A stretch of DNA of 32,670 nucleotides from Methylocystis sp. (GTDB lineage Bacteria; Pseudomonadota; Alphaproteobacteria; Rhizobiales; Beijerinckiaceae), in assembly GCA_002929055.1 (NCBI GenBank), contig PERY01000028.1:1-32670 (forward strand), in the 5' to 3' direction. How positions within the stretch are numbered: position 1 is the first letter of the stretch; each line of letters starts with the position of its first letter. A model generated the notes under the pieces. That model did not search any database. It was not told the DNA's origin and saw only the letters and a program-made list of their open reading frames with translations. The translations under genes were made by a program, and so were the position numbers. Shown here in pieces: positions 1 through 7,296 of this stretch.

Positions 1-142
1 CTCGCGCCGGCACGGCGTCATGATGTTATGGTGTTAGCGCTCTCCTTGGCGGTGTTTGGATTACGGCGCATCGGCGCGGCTCGCGGCAACCAAATTGTGA
101 GTCATGCCGCTCCCGGTGCTCGCGCGTGAACGTAACTTTTGA

Positions 143-718
143 TTACTTCTGGTTTTTCCCTATCCCTTCGATTAAACATGCCAAATTACAAGGGGGCGGG
201 GGCGTAAAGTTTGCGTAGCTAAGACACACGAGACAGGCGGCAGCAAATGGGGTCGCCCACCAAATTCGTGATTCGGGCTCACTGGACGCGACGCCCAGAC
301 GGGCAGATATCAATGCGTCTTGACAATATTTGAACAACTCACATCCGCTCCAAACCAAGAGAACCAACACCCCTGCGGCTATCCCGGCCCCTGCGTCGAA
401 CTGGCTTACCGGAGGTTTGTGCTCGAGCGGAATTTCGGCAAGGTGTCCGCCAATAAAGGCTGCACCCTCGAAGACGGCCAAAATCGCGGCGGCGACAAAA
501 TACCCCTTACGAAAATAGGCGGCGTTCCACGCAAGAAGCATCGCGATAAACCCGATTGGCAGGGGGAACAGCAGCATTCGACCGTAGCCCGATCGAAGGA
601 AATGGAACGCAAAGTAATCCCGCTGCAACCTGTCCAGACCTGCAAACCAAAACAGGGTAACTGCCAACACCACCAGAATAGCTATTCTGACCCGAAACGA
701 AGGAACAGGAATTTTCAT
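143..718 (-). CDS. Hypothetical multi-pass membrane protein
   Basis: I do not recognise this 191-residue protein and assign no function. It shows about five hydrophobic segments (roughly residues 10-29, 47-65, 72-92, 108-127 and 153-170). The N-terminus MKIPVPSFRVR is basic, which fits an inner-membrane protein with a cytoplasmic start. A proline run and two cysteines sit near the C-terminus (TPPPPCNLAC). I chose the ATG at 718 because GAGGG lies about 6-10 bases upstream; an in-frame ATG ten codons earlier lacks this. It lies 39 bases downstream of the zinc-ribbon gene on the same strand, so the two may be co-transcribed. The DNA is visibly richer in A and T than the rest of the window, which suggests acquired or poorly conserved sequence. 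Confidence 0.6.
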   Translation of the reverse strand: MKIPVPSFRVRIAILVVLAVTLFWFAGLDRLQRDYFAFHFLRSGYGRMLLFPLPIGFIAMLLAWNAAYFRKGYFVAAAILAVFEGAAFIGGHLAEIPLEHKPPVSQFDAGAGIAAGVLVLLVWSGCELFKYCQDALISARLGVASSEPESRIWWATPFAAACLVCLSYANFTPPPPCNLACLIEGIGKNQK

Positions 719-757
719 GCCGCCCTCAATGCAACGCCCGCGGTCCAATGGATTTGA

Positions 758-1099
758 TCAATCCCGCAAGCTCAGCAGCTTCGCCACCCTCAACTCGAAC
801 GTGCCGCAATTCGGGCATTTGTAGCTGCCATCCGTCAGCTCGCGTTCATAACAACGCACTGTGTCCTCTCCTCCATCACCCGCATAGGTGCTGGGGTCTT
901 GAAGCTCGACAATGTCCTGTGAGCCGCAGTGGGGGCAGGTGGCGTTGTCTTTCCATACCTGCGCTGAGATTATCTCACGGCAATGCGGGCACGTGCATGG
1001 CCAGCGGTTCTCCTCGAAGCTGTCGAGCATGTTGCGGCCTACTACGATTTTCGGGGCGTAACCACAAGCCGAGCAATTCAATTCATATAAAGCGCTCAT
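758..1099 (-). CDS. Zinc-ribbon protein, function unknown
   Basis: This is a 113-residue cysteine-rich protein. Cysteine pairs are visible at C9/C12, C37/C40, C55/C58 and C95/C98, with extra cysteines at C35 and C83, so it probably folds into two four-cysteine zinc ribbons. The knuckles have the CPHC and CPNC pattern of rubredoxin-like ribbons. There is no signal peptide or membrane segment, so it should be cytoplasmic. The ATG at 1099 was chosen because the ribbon begins just after it; the frame stays open upstream, but that extension is low-complexity and probably non-coding. Such ribbons bind nucleic acid or protein partners in many unrelated families. The possible co-transcription with the downstream membrane protein is the only contextual clue. 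Confidence 0.6.
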   Translation of the reverse strand: MSALYELNCSACGYAPKIVVGRNMLDSFEENRWPCTCPHCREIISAQVWKDNATCPHCGSQDIVELQDPSTYAGDGGEDTVRCYERELTDGSYKCPNCGTFELRVAKLLSLRD

Positions 1100-1191
1100 C
1101 GGGGCCTCAATGGGTGGCATTACGGTTGGCATTCGCCGGGTTGGCTCCACCGAAAATGCCGCGATGACCGGACCCAAGCTTATCCTCGCCG

Positions 1192-1824
1192 CTATTTCTT
1201 CGCCAGCGACTTCGCGGACACCGGCTCGGCCGACATCTTCTTCTCTTCCAGCTTCGCGAAGCGCACCAGCACCTCCGCCCCATCCTCCGGCGGCGACGCC
1301 AGACGCGCGCGGAAGGCGATCTTCTCGCCTGCCTCGAGCTTCGATTTCGGGGTCGGCGCGGTCCAGGAATAGCGGTCGAGACCGTTGGCGCCGCGCACGG
1401 CGAGGGTGATCGAGGGCACGCGATTCTGCTCGCGTCGGATATTCACGATCTCGCCTTCGGTGACAAGCACGCGGCGCATGCCGTCCATGACGATTCGCGA
1501 ATGGACGTCGCGCAATTCCAGTCCGGCGAGGTTCACCGGCAGGCCGACGGCGCGATAGGCGGTGGCGACGGGCGGAAGGATGCGCACGATGCGCTCGCGC
1601 ATGGCGATCATCGCAGTGGCGCCGATGATGACGGCGAGGATCGTGGCGAAAACGGACCAGCGGTCGCGCCTTTGCGACTGCATCTCGCGCGCGGCCGGGC
1701 GGCGCACATGGCCCCACATCTCATCGAAGCTCGGCGGGCGCACGATGTCGCTCGACGCCTGCGCCGCAATCTCCCGCTGCGCCGGCGTTTTACCGAAGTC
1801 ATCGCTGTCGTGAACAAGGCTCAT
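1192..1824 (-). CDS. DUF3426-like single-pass membrane protein
   Basis: This 210-residue protein has a polar N-terminus (1-57), one membrane helix at about 58-78 and a periplasmic domain of about 120 residues. In the Hyphomicrobiales the gene divergent from ftsE usually encodes an MJ0042 zinc-finger protein with a C-terminal DUF3426 domain. The C-terminal half here resembles DUF3426 (pattern around VTEGEIVNIRRE, then a short beta-rich domain). No CxxC finger is present at the N-terminus, so the MJ0042 knuckle appears to be missing. The ATG at 1824 was chosen over one at 1872 because GGGAG sits about 8 bases upstream. The C-terminus is Lys/Ala/Ser-rich. The position suggests an envelope role, but function is unknown. 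Confidence 0.65.
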   Translation of the reverse strand: MSLVHDSDDFGKTPAQREIAAQASSDIVRPPSFDEMWGHVRRPAAREMQSQRRDRWSVFATILAVIIGATAMIAMRERIVRILPPVATAYRAVGLPVNLAGLELRDVHSRIVMDGMRRVLVTEGEIVNIRREQNRVPSITLAVRGANGLDRYSWTAPTPKSKLEAGEKIAFRARLASPPEDGAEVLVRFAKLEEKKMSAEPVSAKSLAKK

Positions 1825-1871
1825 TACACGCTCCCGCTTGTGCGCCGCGATATGTTGCGAACAAGAATTCA

Positions 1872-1891
1872 TTAACCGCGATTATGGTTAA
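1872..1891. promoter_or_regulatory. Paired TTAACC sites, candidate CtrA box
   Basis: TTAACC (1872-1877) faces GGTTAA (1886-1891) across 8 bases, an exact 6-base inverted repeat. Read on the minus strand, the right arm is TTAACCAT, identical to the CtrA half-site described in Caulobacter and related alphaproteobacteria. It lies in the 158-base gap between ftsE and the divergent DUF3426-like gene. Assignment to CtrA is inference from sequence and from the cell-division context. Confidence 0.35.
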
Positions 1892-1982
1892 GGACGGGTG
1901 AACTGCTATTCTTCCCGCGTCGCGAATCCGCGACGGCCTCCGCCGCATTTTTCGCGGCCCTCAACTGCGGAGCGCGCCGGGC

Positions 1983-2645
1983 GTGTTGAGCTTCGAGAAT
2001 GTCGGCCTGCGCTATGGCGTCGGGCCAGAGACGCTGCGCGACGTCAATTTCGAGATCGCGCCGCGGTCTTTCCAGTTTCTCACCGGCCCTTCCGGCGCCG
2101 GCAAGACGTCGCTCATGCGGCTCATCATCATGGCGCTGCGGCCGACGCGCGGCCTCATCAACATCTTCGGCCGCGACTCCGCGACGCTGGACAAGGACGA
2201 AATCACCGAGATGCGGCGCCGGATCGGCGTCGTCTTTCAGGATTTCCGGCTGCTCGACCATCTCACGCTCTACGAGAACGTCGCCCTGCCCCTGCGCGTG
2301 CTGGGCAAGGAGGAAACGAGCTACCGGGCGGAAGTCACCGAGCTCCTCAAATGGGTTGGGCTCGGCGAGCGAAAGCACAGCCTTCCCAGCGTGCTGTCGG
2401 GCGGAGAGAAGCAGCGCGCCTCCATTGCCCGCGCGCTGATCTCGCAGCCCAAGCTGCTGCTGGCGGACGAGCCGACGGGAAATGTCGATCCGACGCTCGC
2501 AAGGCGGATTTTGCGGCTGTTCGTGGAGCTGCATAAATCGGGCACCGCGGTCGTCATCGCGACGCATGATCTGAGCCTGATGGATCAATATGACGACGCC
2601 CGGCGGCTCGTGCTCGCCGACGGCCGCCTGCATATTTTCGAGTGA
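1983..2645 (+). CDS. ftsE: Cell-division ABC ATPase FtsE
   Basis: FtsE is the cytoplasmic ATPase of the FtsEX complex, which signals through the membrane to activate septal peptidoglycan hydrolases. The 220-residue length is standard. Visible motifs are Walker A GPSGAGKT (35-42), Q-loop Q86 in FQDFRLL, signature LSGGEKQ (138-144), Walker B LLLADEP (158-164) and the switch His195 in ATHD. FQDFRLL and the following LTLYENVALPL are typical of FtsE rather than of LolD or MacB ATPases. Translation starts at a GTG immediately before the conserved LSFENV. The stop overlaps the start of ftsX (TGATG), so the two are translationally coupled. Confidence 0.95.
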   Translation: MLSFENVGLRYGVGPETLRDVNFEIAPRSFQFLTGPSGAGKTSLMRLIIMALRPTRGLINIFGRDSATLDKDEITEMRRRIGVVFQDFRLLDHLTLYENVALPLRVLGKEETSYRAEVTELLKWVGLGERKHSLPSVLSGGEKQRASIARALISQPKLLLADEPTGNVDPTLARRILRLFVELHKSGTAVVIATHDLSLMDQYDDARRLVLADGRLHIFE

Positions 2646-3625
2646 TGGCGATGTCTCTGGTCGATAAGATCTATGAGCGGGCGAAGGCCCTGCGCGCGCC
2701 GCCCGCCCCGGCCGACGACGACGCGCCGGCCCTGCCGACGCCGCTCGTGCCGACGGATTCCGTCGCCGGCCGCTCGCTCGTCATCGTCATCGCCATCATG
2801 ACCTTCCTCGCCGCGCTCGCCGCCGGCGCGGCTTTGCTCGTCGCCCAGGCGAGCGTCGAATGGCGCAGCGAAGCCTCGAGCGAAGCGAGCGTCCAGCTGC
2901 GCCCAACGCAGGGCCGCGACATGGAGACCGACCTGAAGAAGGCCGCCGAGATCGTGCGGAAGACCGACGGAATCCGGGAAGCGCAGATCTACACCAAGGC
3001 CGAATCGGAGGCTTTGCTGGAGCCCTGGCTTGGTCACGGGCTCGACCTTTCCGAGCTGCCGACGCCGCGCATGATCGTCGTGAAGATCGACCCCAGGACA
3101 CGGCCCGACCTAGACTCCCTGCGCGCCGATCTGCGCGCGGCCGTGCCGAGCGCCGTGCTGGACGACCATCATGTCTTCATGGAGCGCCTTGGCGAAATGG
3201 CGCGGGCCGTGGTCTCGATCTCCGCCATGATTTTCATTCTGATCGTCGGCGCGATGGGCATCGCCGTCGCTTCGGCGACGCGGGCCGCCGTGGCCACGAA
3301 CCGCGAGATTGTCGAGGTTCTGCACATCGTCGGCGCCGCCGACACCTACATCGCCCATGAATTTCAAAGGCGATTTCTGGCGCTTGGCCTTCGCGGCGCG
3401 GTGATCGGCGGAAGCGCGGCGATCGGCTTCTTCCTCCTGGCGCAGATGTTGACGCGAAGCTGGCGCGCGACCGCGAGCGGCGAACAGATGGAGGCGATGT
3501 TCGGCGATTTCTGGATCGGAGCGGAAGGTTTCCTGATTATTCTGCTGCTTGCGGGCGCGATCGCCCTGCTGACCGGCTATCTCTCGCAGGTCACTGTGTT
3601 CCGGCATTTGCGGCAACTTGGATAA
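2645..3625 (+). CDS. ftsX: Cell-division permease FtsX
   Basis: FtsX is the membrane partner of FtsE. The 326-residue protein has a proline/alanine-rich cytoplasmic N-terminus (about 1-43), TM1 (44-68), a periplasmic domain of about 120 residues that would contact hydrolase regulators, then TM2 (190-214), TM3 (248-270) and TM4 (293-315). This is the FtsX topology. The cytoplasmic stretch after TM2 (TNREIVEVLHIVGAAD) matches the family's coupling region EI.vL.liGA. I chose the ATG at 2645, which overlaps the ftsE stop; a GTG at 2642 and an ATG at 2651 are also possible. A small GC hairpin follows the stop at 3633-3647 but has no T-run, so read-through into ydcF is plausible. Confidence 0.93.
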   Translation: MAMSLVDKIYERAKALRAPPAPADDDAPALPTPLVPTDSVAGRSLVIVIAIMTFLAALAAGAALLVAQASVEWRSEASSEASVQLRPTQGRDMETDLKKAAEIVRKTDGIREAQIYTKAESEALLEPWLGHGLDLSELPTPRMIVVKIDPRTRPDLDSLRADLRAAVPSAVLDDHHVFMERLGEMARAVVSISAMIFILIVGAMGIAVASATRAAVATNREIVEVLHIVGAADTYIAHEFQRRFLALGLRGAVIGGSAAIGFFLLAQMLTRSWRATASGEQMEAMFGDFWIGAEGFLIILLLAGAIALLTGYLSQVTVFRHLRQLG

Positions 3626-3733
3626 AATTGATCCCGCCTCTGGCGGGGCCGTCCAAAACGCCGCAGTTTGCCCATATATGGTACCGATTCGCGCCTCGAA
3701 GCGCGAGCGTGAATAATCGGAGGACAGGCGCAG

Positions 3734-4417
3734 GTGAGAGCGCGAGCCCGCCTTGGCGGCGCGAACAGAGCCGGACTGGGCCGGACGCTGGCTCTCAGCG
3801 TCTTTGGAGCCGTGGGGCTTTGCGCCATGATCTTCGCCGGGGGCTATGCCTGGTTTGCACTGTCGCTCGCCCGCGTCCAGCCGCGCCTTTCGGTGACGGC
3901 CGAGGGAATCGTTGCGCTTACCGGCGGGTCGGACCGTGTGCTCGAGGCGGCGGAGCTCCTCGCCCGCGGCCAGGCCAGGCGCATGCTCATCACCGGCGTG
4001 AACCGGGCGACGCGCGGCTCGGAGATCGCGCGCCAGCTTCCCGTTCCACGCGATCTCTTCAACTGCTGCGTGGATCTCGGTTACGAGGCGCTCGACACGC
4101 TCGGCAACGCCCGGGAAACCCGGGAATGGGCGCAGGTGCACAATATCTCGCGCTCGCTCATCGTCGTGACGTCGAACTACCACATGCCCCGCGCGCTGGC
4201 CGAGTTGGCCGCCGAATTGCCGGAGGTCAAGCTCTACCCCTTCCCGGTGGTCAGCGAGCATGTGAACGTCGCGGGCTGGGCGAGCGATCCCTGGGCCATC
4301 CGGCTGATCGGCAGCGAATATCTGAAATTTCTGGGCGCCCTAACGCGCATCGCGCTGCGCCAGAACGACGCCGAGCCATATATCGCGCCGCAGGCGAGAG
4401 AAACCGCGTTTCAGTAA
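3734..4417 (+). CDS. YdcF family (DUF218) membrane protein
   Basis: This 227-residue protein has one N-terminal membrane helix (about 18-45) followed by a DUF218/YdcF domain. Diagnostic stretches are IVALTGG near residues 59-65, the LITGV strand, and the SNYHMPRA segment near residue 147, where the family carries conserved SN.H..Ra residues. Members of this family include SanA and ElyC, which affect envelope integrity and undecaprenyl-linked precursor metabolism in E. coli; the biochemical activity is not settled. It starts at GTG 3734 with GGAGG about 11 bases upstream. It lies between ftsX and plsC on the same strand, a common order in Hyphomicrobiales, which supports an envelope role. Confidence 0.85.
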   Translation: MRARARLGGANRAGLGRTLALSVFGAVGLCAMIFAGGYAWFALSLARVQPRLSVTAEGIVALTGGSDRVLEAAELLARGQARRMLITGVNRATRGSEIARQLPVPRDLFNCCVDLGYEALDTLGNARETREWAQVHNISRSLIVVTSNYHMPRALAELAAELPEVKLYPFPVVSEHVNVAGWASDPWAIRLIGSEYLKFLGALTRIALRQNDAEPYIAPQARETAFQ

Positions 4418-4480
4418 GCCTTGTTAAGGGCCGCTTGGCTGGCGTAAAAGGCGGCGCCCGTCTCTAGTCCCGAAGCGACA

Positions 4481-5296
4481 ATGCTCTTTCTGCGCTCCCT
4501 CCTGTTTCAAATCCTGTTCTTTACGAACACGATCCTCCTGATGACCATCTGGCTGCCGGGCCTCGTCATGCGCCGCCAGGTGTCCATGGAGCTCGGACGC
4601 ACATGGGGCCGCATCAATCTCTGGCTGCTCGACAAGGTCTGCAACCTCGAGATCGACTGGCGGGGGCTCGAAAATATCCCAAAGGACGGCGGCGCCCTCA
4701 TCGTCGCCTGCAAGCACCAATCCGCCTGGGACACATTCGTGCTGCCGATCCGCTTTCCGGATTTCAGCTACATCCTCAAGCATGAACTGGTGTGGATTCC
4801 CTTTTTCGGCTGGTATCTGCTGGCGGCCGAGCAGATCGGCATCAACCGCGCCAGGGGCGGCAAGCTCCTGCCTCAGCTCGTCGAGAAATCCAGGAAGCTT
4901 TTCGCGCAGGGCCGCCAGCTTTTCATCTTCCCGGAAGGCACACGCCGTCCTGCGGGCGCGCCCCCGGCCTATAAGGTTGGCATTGCGCATCTATACGCGG
5001 CGACGAATACGCCCGTGCTGCCCGTGGCGCTCAACGCGGGCCTCTTCTGGCCGCGCCGTTCCTTCTTGATCTACCCGGGGACTGCCGTGATCGAGTTCCT
5101 GCCGATCATCCCGCCCGGCCTGCCGCAGCGGGAGTTTTTCGAGAAGGTGCAAAACGAGATCGAGACCGCCTCGGACCGGCTGATCGCCGAGGCCGTCGCC
5201 AGGACTCCCGCTTTCGCCGCCCAGATCGAGAAGAACCGCGAAAGCGCAATAGTTAGAGACGCGGAGAGAGCGGCGCGGCGCGCCGAGAAGGCCTGA
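4481..5296 (+). CDS. plsC: 1-acyl-sn-glycerol-3-phosphate acyltransferase
   Basis: PlsC transfers an acyl group to lysophosphatidic acid to make phosphatidic acid, the precursor of all membrane phospholipids, at the inner membrane. The 271-residue protein has a hydrophobic N-terminal anchor (about 2-30). The catalytic HX4D motif is HQSAWD (H79, D84). Motif III, which binds the phosphate of the substrate, is FPEGTR (150-155), and a Pro-rich motif follows (VLPVAL). The C-terminal tail is Arg/Glu/Ala-rich. The gene ends one base before the convergent thpR stop, so there is no room for a dedicated terminator between them. It is 63 bases after ydcF and probably belongs to the ftsE operon. Confidence 0.92.
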   Translation: MLFLRSLLFQILFFTNTILLMTIWLPGLVMRRQVSMELGRTWGRINLWLLDKVCNLEIDWRGLENIPKDGGALIVACKHQSAWDTFVLPIRFPDFSYILKHELVWIPFFGWYLLAAEQIGINRARGGKLLPQLVEKSRKLFAQGRQLFIFPEGTRRPAGAPPAYKVGIAHLYAATNTPVLPVALNAGLFWPRRSFLIYPGTAVIEFLPIIPPGLPQREFFEKVQNEIETASDRLIAEAVARTPAFAAQIEKNRESAIVRDAERAARRAEKA

Positions 5297-5297
5297 G

Positions 5298-5867
5298 CTA
5301 CCCCCACACGGCCCCTGTCAGCGCCGGCTGCGTCTCGTAGAGCGGATATTCCGCCTCGACGACATACGGCCCGCCCCCGACGGAATCCCGGGAAGAATAG
5401 AGCACGAAGCGCTCCGCACGGAACCGCAGCGGCGGGAAATAGCCGCGCGCGCCGAGATAGGCGGCGACCGACGCCGAATTCGAGCCGCGCAGCCGCGCGA
5501 GCGTCACATGCGGAACGAATTTGCGCGGCTCCGGCGGCGCGCCGATCCGGCGCAGCAGCCGCTCCTGCTCCGCCTGCATCTCGACGAGCGCCGGATCGGG
5601 CCGCAGGCGCGCGACAATCGCGCGCGGCTTGTCGCCGCCGAAAGAGGAGAGCTGGTCGATCGTCAGTTCGATCTCCGGCCGCTCGATGAAGGAAAGCGCA
5701 TTGGCCGCGTCGCGCGCGAAGGCGTCGTCGACGTCGCCGATGAAGCGCAGCGTGACGTGGTAATTCTCCACGTCGATCCAGCGCGCGCCCGAGACGCCCC
5801 CGCGCATCCGCGACAGGCTCTCGGCGATATGGGGAGGAACTTCCAGGGCCGTGAATAGTCTAGGCAT
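5298..5867 (-). CDS. thpR: RNA 2',3'-cyclic phosphodiesterase (ThpR/LigT)
   Basis: This 189-residue cytoplasmic protein belongs to the 2H phosphoesterase family, which opens 2',3'-cyclic phosphates on RNA and was first described as a 2'-5' RNA ligase. Both catalytic HxTx motifs are present: HVTL at 37-40 and HVTL at 120-123. The N-terminus MPRLFTALEVP fits the usual RLFvAl.lP start. The start at 5867 is supported by a near-perfect ribosome-binding site, AGGAGGAG, just upstream; an in-frame ATG nine codons earlier would lie across that site. It follows the esterase gene by 36 bases on the same strand and probably shares its transcript. Confidence 0.92.
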   Translation of the reverse strand: MPRLFTALEVPPHIAESLSRMRGGVSGARWIDVENYHVTLRFIGDVDDAFARDAANALSFIERPEIELTIDQLSSFGGDKPRAIVARLRPDPALVEMQAEQERLLRRIGAPPEPRKFVPHVTLARLRGSNSASVAAYLGARGYFPPLRFRAERFVLYSSRDSVGGGPYVVEAEYPLYETQPALTGAVWG

Positions 5868-5903
5868 ATGCTCCTCCTCTTTCCGCCGCCACACGCGCCC
5901 GCT

Positions 5904-6578
5904 CTACTGAGCGCGCGATTCCTTCCGCGCGCCCGGGGACGCGAGAGCCTTTTCGACATAAGGGGTCATTTTTTTCGCGATCTTCGCCGCGCCCGCCGCA
6001 TTGGGGTGCACGCCGTCGCCAATGAGGAGCTTGGGGTCGCCCCAGACGCCTTCCATGAAGAAGGGAATCATCGTCACCCCATATTTCCTGGCGAGGTCGG
6101 GATAGATCGAATCGAATTCTTCGCGATAAGCTTGCCCCCAATTATTGCTGGAGACCATGCCCGCGAGAATGACAGTCACCCCTTTCGACTGAAAAGTTTC
6201 AATCATCTTCTCGAGATTGGCGCGGGCGTCCCTGGGCGGCATCCCGTTGAGCATGTCATTGGCCCCAAGCTCCAGGATCGCGGCGTCGACCGGCCCGGCG
6301 GACAGGGCGTAATCGAGCCGCTCGAGCCCCATTGCCGTCGTATCGCCGGAGACGCCGGCGTTGATCACCTCGGCGTCGACCCCCTTCGCCTTGAGCTGGC
6401 GCTGGAGTTGCGCCGGCAGCGTGTCCTCCGCGGCGAGCCCCGGACCCGCGGTCAGGCTGTCGCCAAATGCTAGGATGCGCTTGGGCGCGGCCTGCGCCCC
6501 GGCGCCCGCCAGCAGCGAAACGGCGAAAACAGCGGTTTGAAGCCAGCGCCCGAACAGGCGATAAGGCTGGAAAGTCAC
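5904..6578 (-). CDS. TesA-like arylesterase, SGNH hydrolase
   Basis: This is a secreted lysophospholipase/thioesterase-like enzyme of the SGNH family. Block I is FGDSLTAG with the nucleophile Ser, block II carries the conserved Gly in NAGVSGDT, block III is GAND, and block V is DGVHPN with the catalytic Asp and His. A signal peptide precedes it (QTAVFAVSLLAGAGAQA), which places it in the periplasm. I chose the GTG at 6578, giving 224 residues with a short basic n-region. An ATG at 6632 would give 242 residues but would overlap the divergent ABC gene's start by 14 bases. No strong ribosome-binding site decides this. E. coli tesA is likewise divergent from ybbA-ybbP. Confidence 0.88.
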   Translation of the reverse strand: MTFQPYRLFGRWLQTAVFAVSLLAGAGAQAAPKRILAFGDSLTAGPGLAAEDTLPAQLQRQLKAKGVDAEVINAGVSGDTTAMGLERLDYALSAGPVDAAILELGANDMLNGMPPRDARANLEKMIETFQSKGVTVILAGMVSSNNWGQAYREEFDSIYPDLARKYGVTMIPFFMEGVWGDPKLLIGDGVHPNAAGAAKIAKKMTPYVEKALASPGARKESRAQ

Positions 6579-6618
6579 AGGCGTCAGATGCGGCGCGTCT
6601 TTCAAGGATGGTGTCTCC

Positions 6619-7296
6619 GTGCAACCGGTCATCGAACTCGCGGACGTCGATCTCACGCTGGGCGAGGGAGCGGCGCGGGTCCATGTTCTCAAAGGCGTGA
6701 GCCTGAGCATAGTCCAGGGCGAGACTGTCAGTCTGCTGGGGCCGTCCGGCTCGGGAAAATCCACGCTGCTCATGACCCTCGCCGGACTGGAGCGCCCCGA
6801 CGCCGGCGCCGTCAGGATCGGCGGCCGGAATCTCGGGGCGATGTCGGAAGACGCGCTGGCGCGCTTCCGTGGGGAAAACATAGGCGTGGTGTTCCAGTCT
6901 TTCCAGTTGATACCGACCATGACGGCTCTGGAAAACGTCGCCGTCCCCCTCGAACTTGCCGGAAAGCCTGATGCTTTCGAAAGAGCGGAAGCGGAACTGG
7001 CGTCGGTCGGACTGGGCGCGCGCTTGTCCCACTATCCCGCCCAGCTCTCCGGCGGCGAGCAGCAGCGCGTGGCGCTCGCCCGCGCGCTGGCGCCCGACCC
7101 GCTGATCCTCGCCGCCGACGAGCCGACCGGCAATCTCGACTCGGAGACCGGCTCTTCTGTGATCGACCTCATCTTCGCCCAGCAGCAGCGCCGGGGGGCG
7201 ACGCTGGTGCTCGTCACCCATGATCCGAGTCTGGCCGCCAAGTGCGGGCGGCGGGTGCGTCTGCGCTCCGGGCGCGTCGAGTCGGACGAAAGCTGA
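6619..7296 (+). CDS. ABC transporter ATP-binding protein, YbbA-like
   Basis: This 225-residue cytoplasmic ATPase belongs to the MacB/LolD/YbbA group of ABC proteins that work with FtsX-fold permeases rather than importers. Visible motifs are Walker A GPSGSGKST, the Q-loop in VVFQSFQLIP, signature LSGGEQQ, Walker B LILAADEP and the switch His in VTHD. Translation starts at GTG 6619 with AAGGA about 10 bases upstream. The stop overlaps the permease ATG by one base (TGATG), indicating coupling. The divergent TesA-like esterase supports the YbbA assignment over LolD. The exported substrate is not known from sequence. Confidence 0.9.
   Translation: MQPVIELADVDLTLGEGAARVHVLKGVSLSIVQGETVSLLGPSGSGKSTLLMTLAGLERPDAGAVRIGGRNLGAMSEDALARFRGENIGVVFQSFQLIPTMTALENVAVPLELAGKPDAFERAEAELASVGLGARLSHYPAQLSGGEQQRVALARALAPDPLILAADEPTGNLDSETGSSVIDLIFAQQQRRGATLVLVTHDPSLAAKCGRRVRLRSGRVESDES

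Noticed and set aside
1..142. A short open frame on the plus strand at the left edge
   Set aside because: It is about 30 codons, has no recognisable sequence, and cannot be told from chance.
3633..3647. A CCCGCC/GGCGGG hairpin after ftsX as a terminator
   Set aside because: The stem is only 6 base pairs and no T-run follows; ydcF and plsC are probably co-transcribed.
3110..4261. A 380-codon minus-strand frame opposite ftsX and ydcF
   Set aside because: It crosses two well-supported genes and the gap between them and has no recognisable fold.
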